A stretch of 42,893 nucleotides of DNA from JBAZOO01 sp041648735 (GTDB taxonomy: Bacteria; Verrucomicrobiota; Lentisphaeria; Oligosphaerales; CAITYL01): NCBI GenBank assembly GCA_041648735.1, contig JBAZOO010000034.1:1-42893 (forward strand). The letters are read 5' to 3'. The notes beneath the pieces were generated by a model. It was given only the letters and a program-made list of their open reading frames with translations, was not told the origin of the DNA and did not search any database. Each line of letters begins with the position of its first letter. Within the stretch, counting starts at the first letter, position 1. This document shows, piece after piece, positions 39,000 through 42,893 of this stretch. Both the position numbers and the translations under genes were made by a program.

Positions 39000-40412
39000 A
39001 TGACCACTTCCCTGACCTTTTCCCGCCAAATCCCGGTCCGCGCCGAAGTCGCCGTCTTTGTCGCCGGCGGCGGGCCGGCCGGAACCGCCGCCGCGATTGC
39101 CGCCGCCCGCGCCGGGGCCAGCGTCTTCCTGGCCGAGAACGAGATCTGCTTCGGCGGCATGGGCACCGCCGGCGGCCTGCCCATGATCTGCTGCTTCAGC
39201 GACGAGGTGAACTTCCTCGCCGGCGGGGTTGGCCGCGAGATCCACGACCGCATGGTCGAGCGCGGCGGGGCGCTGGCGCATCCGCTCAAGAAGGCGAGCG
39301 ACCTCTATATCCAACCCGAGACCCTGAAGCTGGTCTACGACGAGCTGGTCACCGCCGAGAACCGGGTCACGCCCTCGCTGGCGACCCGGATCATTGGCGT
39401 CGAGTGCGCCGACGGCGTGGTCAGCCATGTCATCTGCCAAGGCAAGAGCGGCATCTTCGCGGTGCGCTGCGCGGCGGTGGTTGACGCCACCGGCGACGGC
39501 GACATCAGCGCCTGGGCCGGCGCCCCCTTCAAGAAGGGCGACCACCGCGGCCGCATGCAGCCCGGCACCCTGGTCAGCATGTGGGCGGGGATCGACTGGC
39601 CGAAGGCCGAGGCCGCCGGCCACGGCCTTTGGCACCAATCGGGGGGAATCGCGCAGGCGATTGCCGCCGGCGTGTTCAGCCAGCCGGATCCGGGAATGCC
39701 CGGAATCATGCCCACCGGCCGGACGACCGGCAATGGCAACGCCGGCCACATCTTCGGGGTCGATGGCACCGACGAGCGCTCGCTGACCCAGGCGGCGATC
39801 TTCGGCCGCCGGCAAATCCAGGAATATGGCCGCTACTTCCGCGAATACCTCACCGGCTACGAGGGCATCGAGCTCTGCGGCAGCGCGGCGCGGCTCGGCA
39901 TCCGCGAAACCCGGCGCATCACCGGCGACTATGAGCTGACCTTCAAGGACTACCTGGCGCAGGCGGTGTTTGCCGACGAAATCGGCCGCTACTGCTATCC
40001 GGTTGACGTCCACGCCTGCACCCTGGCACACGCCACCGGCACCGCCCCGCCGGAGCCGGAAGCCGAGAAGTTCGACTTCCACAACATGCGCCTCAAGCCG
40101 GGCGAGAGCTACGGCATCCCCTACCGCATCCTCACCCCGCGGAAGCTGAAGAACGTCCTCACCGCCGGCCGCTGCGTCAGCGGCGAGCGCGCGGTGCTCG
40201 GCTCGCTGCGGGTGATGGCCGGCTGCTTCATCACCGGCCAGGCCGCCGGCGTCGCCGCGGCGATGGCCGCGTCCGCGGGCACGGACGTCCACGCCCTGCC
40301 GGTGCGCGACTTGCAGCGCCAGCTAAACGCGCTGGGCGCCTACCTGCCCAACCTGCCCGGCGCCATCCTGGTCCCGCGCCCCGCCCGTACCGCCTCCCCC
40401 GCCCCGGCATAG
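39000..40412 (+). CDS. FAD-dependent oxidoreductase (FAD_oxidored family)
   Basis: The 470-aa protein opens with a FAD-binding Rossmann motif, FVAGGGPAGTAAAIAAARAG (residues 20-39), followed by ENEICFGGMGTAGGLPMICC. Later segments are VVDATGDGDISAWAG, the DYLAQAVFADEIGRYCYPVD stretch, and a C-terminal FAD-contact block, LTAGRCVSGERAVLGSLRVM. This family is very abundant in PVC bacteria, often near glycan-degrading genes and AraC regulators, but few members have known substrates. ATG 39000 has GGAG 13 bases upstream. It has no signal peptide. The AraC gene follows after 49 bp on the same strand. Confidence 0.88.
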   Translation: MTTSLTFSRQIPVRAEVAVFVAGGGPAGTAAAIAAARAGASVFLAENEICFGGMGTAGGLPMICCFSDEVNFLAGGVGREIHDRMVERGGALAHPLKKASDLYIQPETLKLVYDELVTAENRVTPSLATRIIGVECADGVVSHVICQGKSGIFAVRCAAVVDATGDGDISAWAGAPFKKGDHRGRMQPGTLVSMWAGIDWPKAEAAGHGLWHQSGGIAQAIAAGVFSQPDPGMPGIMPTGRTTGNGNAGHIFGVDGTDERSLTQAAIFGRRQIQEYGRYFREYLTGYEGIELCGSAARLGIRETRRITGDYELTFKDYLAQAVFADEIGRYCYPVDVHACTLAHATGTAPPEPEAEKFDFHNMRLKPGESYGIPYRILTPRKLKNVLTAGRCVSGERAVLGSLRVMAGCFITGQAAGVAAAMAASAGTDVHALPVRDLQRQLNALGAYLPNLPGAILVPRPARTASPAPA

Positions 40413-40461
40413 CGATCACGGCAAGGGGCCTCAGACCATCAGACGTTGGAGGTTGTGGCTC

Positions 40462-41454
40462 ATGTTCCGCTGGACAAAAGAATATGAGATGCGCTGCAAC
40501 GCGGTGTGGCGCCCCTGGCGCGGCGGCGGCGGCGGCGGCCCGGGCGCCAGCCGCCGCGTCCCCCTCGAACTCCACCACATTTGCCCCCAGCTCCATCTGG
40601 CGCACCGCCTGGTCACCGGCGAACACCCGGGGATGCCGGGCCATCCCAGCGGCGCCATGCGCGTGCTGGTGGACTGCGAACTCATCCTGAACTTGTCCGG
40701 CGAAGGGCGGCTGCGGTTTGAAGACCGGACGATTCCCATCCACCGGCATCAACTGCTGTTCATTCCCCCGTTCGTGCCGCATCGCTTTTCCTTCGCTCCC
40801 GGCGCGGCCAGCGACCACGTCGCGGTGCATTTCGATTTCACTCCCCGGATGCCGGGCGTCGCCGCCAACCTGCAAAAGCGCCGCCCCTACCACCTGCAAT
40901 TGCCGCCCGGCCTGGAACTGCCCACGGCGCTGGCCCTGCCGCCGGGGCATCGCATTGAGGCGGCGATGATCGAGCTGGCGGCGCTGGCGGAAAGGCCGGC
41001 GCCCCTGCTGGCGCTGGCGGCGGTCCACCACCTCAGCGGCGTGTTCCTCGAAATGGTTGCCCGCGCCGGCACTGCCGCCGCCGCCGCCGCCGCCGGGCCG
41101 CACCCCGCCACGGCCGCCGGGGCCAAGATTCAGCGGGCGGTGGAGTTCATCCGGCAAAACGCGGCGCGGCCGCTGCGGCTCGAAGAAATCGTGCGGGTCG
41201 CCGGTCTCAGCCACTGCCACTTCATCACCCGGTTCCATGCTGAAACCGGCTGTTCGCCCCTGGAGTACCACCGGCGCGAGCGCATGGAGCGGGCCAAGCC
41301 TCTGCTGGCCGATGCCGCCCTGGAGATCAAAGAAATCGCCGCCCGGCTCGGCTTCCCCTGCGCGTTCCATTTCAGCAAGCTCTTCCGGCGCATTGTCGGC
41401 CTCAGCCCGACCGCCTGGCGCGCCCGTGTCCTGTCCAAGACTGTTCCGAAATAA
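40462..41454 (+). CDS. AraC-family transcriptional regulator
   Basis: The 330-aa protein has an N-terminal cupin-like sensor region (about 30-135; LILNLSGEGRLRFEDRTIPI, then HQLLFIPPFVPHRF). A poly-Ala hinge follows near 205-212, then the C-terminal double helix-turn-helix. The latter contains PLRLEEIVRVAGLSHCHFIT and the second-helix signature IKEIAARLGFPCAFHFSKLF. A Gly tract lies near residue 20. ATG 40462 has GGAGG nine bases upstream; a TTG nine bases earlier is also possible. Such regulators usually respond to a sugar or similar ligand and control adjacent genes. Candidates are the oxidoreductase upstream and the PEP-CTERM protein downstream. Confidence 0.9.
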   Translation: MFRWTKEYEMRCNAVWRPWRGGGGGGPGASRRVPLELHHICPQLHLAHRLVTGEHPGMPGHPSGAMRVLVDCELILNLSGEGRLRFEDRTIPIHRHQLLFIPPFVPHRFSFAPGAASDHVAVHFDFTPRMPGVAANLQKRRPYHLQLPPGLELPTALALPPGHRIEAAMIELAALAERPAPLLALAAVHHLSGVFLEMVARAGTAAAAAAAGPHPATAAGAKIQRAVEFIRQNAARPLRLEEIVRVAGLSHCHFITRFHAETGCSPLEYHRRERMERAKPLLADAALEIKEIAARLGFPCAFHFSKLFRRIVGLSPTAWRARVLSKTVPK

Positions 41455-41621
41455 CGGACAGGCAATCGAAACAACAGCCATGGCGGAAGCCGCCCTCCCA
41501 TGTCATAATATAGGACTATCAAGATCATAGCCATTGTGGTTGTGGTCGGCGCATCCCGCCGCGGCGGCCCTCGCCGGCGGGGGCGCAACGTGTCCTGACC
41601 GAGGGTGAAAAGGAGTTCCTC

Positions 41622-42401
41622 ATGAAAACGAGTCATGCAATCCTCAGCATCGGCGCCACCGGCGCGGCCGCCCTGGCCCTGGCAACCGCCTCCGCGCCCG
41701 CAGCGATGCTTGTCCAGTACAAGGCCGCCAATTTCAACAACACGACCCATGACTGGACGGACTCGTCCGGTAATGGAAACACCGCCTCTGACACGGGTTT
41801 CAGCATCCCCACACTGGTCACCAACGCGACCCCCAACGGATCTTCGGCTGTGCAATTTTCAGTGGGCTTTGGCGGATGGTTGGCTTTTAACTCCATTGAT
41901 CTGACGACAGCGAGCGGGTTCACCATTCTGGCTTACGCGACCAACCCCGGCGGCAGCAACGATGTCCTCATTGGGGGCCCTAACGGCAACGACTTGCAGT
42001 ATCGGTTTAGCAACAACAAACAACAATTGCAGGACAACCAAGTCGCCTCGTTCGCCACTGGCACGGCGACGATTCCGACGGGCGCTTTTGAAAGCATAAG
42101 CGTCGCAGGCACCGCCCAGCCCAACATTGCATCGTCCGCCTCGTTTCGCCTGAACGGCGCGAGCGATGGAGGGGGCAGCTTCACGCCAAACAGTAATCTC
42201 ACCAGCAATTTCACCCAACTTGGTCCTTCCGGCACCTATGGCGGGATGATTGCGGAGATCCGGGTTTACAACGAAGTGCTGACTACCCCGCAGATCCAGG
42301 CAGTCGAAACTGAGTTTTACAACGCCTATGTCGTCCCCGAGCCGGCGGCGCTGGCGCTGCTGCTGCTCGGCGGGGTCGGCCTCCTCCGCCGCCGCCGGTA
42401 A
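41622..42401 (+). CDS. PEP-CTERM protein with LamG-like domain
   Basis: ATG 41622 has AAAGGAG seven bases upstream. The 259-aa protein starts with a signal peptide (MKTSHAILSIGATGAAALAL). The middle fits a concanavalin/LamG-type jelly roll (LVQYKAANFN, WTDSSGNGNTASDTGF, IAEIRVYNEVLTTPQIQAVE). At residues 237-259 comes a PEP-CTERM signal: VPEP, a hydrophobic helix and RRRR. Such proteins are sorted by an exosortase to the outer surface, often in exopolysaccharide-forming bacteria. The gene is clearly lower in GC than its neighbours, especially 41700-42300, suggesting different evolutionary history or surface-protein bias. No exosortase gene is in the window. Confidence 0.92.
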   Translation: MKTSHAILSIGATGAAALALATASAPAAMLVQYKAANFNNTTHDWTDSSGNGNTASDTGFSIPTLVTNATPNGSSAVQFSVGFGGWLAFNSIDLTTASGFTILAYATNPGGSNDVLIGGPNGNDLQYRFSNNKQQLQDNQVASFATGTATIPTGAFESISVAGTAQPNIASSASFRLNGASDGGGSFTPNSNLTSNFTQLGPSGTYGGMIAEIRVYNEVLTTPQIQAVETEFYNAYVVPEPAALALLLLGGVGLLRRRR

Positions 42402-42469
42402 CCTGCCGTCCAGGCATCCCTTGGATCCTGCCGTTCCCGTTCGGCGTGATCGAAAGGCCGTTCCTCGGC

Positions 42470-42512
42470 TGTCGCGGCTCTGACGGACAAGCAATCCGGC
42501 AGAGCCGCGACA
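42470..42512. terminator. Long perfect hairpin after the PEP-CTERM gene
   Basis: TGTCGCGGCTCTG (42470-42482) pairs perfectly with CAGAGCCGCGACA (42500-42512). After one mismatch four more pairs (CGGA/TCCG) close a 7-nt loop. There is no T-run, so it is either an atypical terminator or a REP-like element. It begins 69 bp after the stop. Confidence 0.55.
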
Positions 42513-42599
42513 GTGACTGCGCTTGGGGACAGGGGAAAAGCGCCACCGTTGGTGTCCAGCCTTTAGGCTGCGGATTTCCGATCCCACGCTGAAGCGTGA

Positions 42600-42789
42600 A
42601 CTCCAACCCGGGCCGCCCCCGCTGGCGTCCCGTAGGGACAGGAGGACAATAGGCAGGGGCAGCGCCCCTGTATCAGGAGGTTGGATGGAATTCGCGTGCC
42701 GGAGGTACGCGGGGGACGCCGGGCTGTCCCGGCGTACCGATGGCACGCCCAAACGGGTGGGGGCCGGGGTGCAGGGGCGTTGCCCCTGC
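42600..42789. repeat. Cluster of short perfect hairpins next to the right repeat
   Basis: Stems include GTCCC gta GGGAC near 42627, CAGGGGC agc GCCCCTG near 42655, CGCCGGG ctgt CCCGGCG (42717-42734), and GCAGGGGC gtt GCCCCTGC (42771-42789). The last ends exactly where the 103-bp repeat begins. I see no gene between 42402 and the right edge. Confidence 0.75.
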
Positions 42790-42893
42790 CTGGACATTGG
42801 CAAAAGTCCCTTGACCGGCGGGTCGGGCCGGCGGCCCTTCCCGCCGGACGGATCGACGCTATTTTCTAAAATGTGTAACTTTTATTGAATTGC
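42790..42893. repeat. Right copy of the inverted ~103-bp repeat
   Basis: It is the reverse complement of 333-435 except for one inserted base and two substitutions. The window stops inside it, at the point where the left copy continues towards the HARE-type gene. A second copy of that gene is therefore expected just beyond the edge, pointing right. Confidence 0.88.

Noticed and set aside
37416..40292. A 958-codon minus-strand frame opposite the toroid and oxidoreductase genes.
   Set aside because: Two independent plus-strand genes with good ribosome-binding sites, a signal peptide and a FAD motif occupy the region.

Overview
The window is GC-rich DNA (roughly two thirds G+C or more by eye) from a Gram-negative-type bacterium, most likely a PVC-group member and possibly Lentisphaerota. 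That placement is an inference. It rests on one PEP-CTERM protein next to an AraC regulator, unusual GH14/GH42-like and GH20 glycosidases, an FAD-dependent oxidoreductase and DUF362 gene set, a eukaryotic-type HisA, FHA-MoxR proteins and interspersed hairpin repeats. No rRNA gene is present to confirm it.

Layout. Both edges carry one ~103-bp sequence in inverted orientation (333-435 and 42790-42893). At the left it sits just upstream of a HARE-type winged-helix gene that runs off the window, so these look like the 5' ends of two copies of one mobile element. Next come three small unknown minus-strand genes (356-1579). A lower-GC type III restriction-modification operon follows (9730 down to 1705): mod, a DUF4143-type ATPase, then res. 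Mod is interrupted by a 670-bp element that carries a four-helix-bundle (S23/Avd-like) gene, a 16-copy heptamer array and a 2 x 49-bp repeat. The two halves of mod are now one nucleotide out of frame. A gene-poor stretch (9731-10658) holds a decayed relative of that element and a run of perfect short hairpins.

The rest looks like ordinary chromosome. 10728-13871 encodes a secreted SH3-like/coiled-coil protein, an FHA-MoxR ATPase and a small membrane protein. Then come TatD, tRNA-Ser(CGA), a GH14/42-like glycosidase, a stand-alone 5'-3' exonuclease followed by overlapping rtcA and rtcB, a branched-chain aminotransferase, L27, a large TPR protein and a membrane-anchored protein. 25539-30733 holds a GH20 hexosaminidase, HisA, a membrane lytic transglycosylase, a SirB1-like protein and YebC. 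30746-37512 holds a DUF362 ferredoxin protein, an RmlD-like reductase, a BaiN/HI0933-type flavoprotein that reads into tRNA-Val(CAC), LplA and HtpG. The last part has an exported alpha-helical-toroid protein, an FAD-dependent oxidoreductase, AraC and the PEP-CTERM protein.

The most interesting part is the mod locus. Because 7 is not a multiple of 3, loss of one heptamer or gain of two would restore a single Mod frame of about 1,128 codons. Deletion or addition of array units could therefore switch the methyltransferase on and off. The central target-recognition region of Mod is also markedly AT-richer than the rest of the gene, as expected for an exchanged specificity module. Related heptad or hexad repeat tracts occur at two other places in the window. 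Several promoters share a TTGnnn-16/17-TATAGT-like plan.
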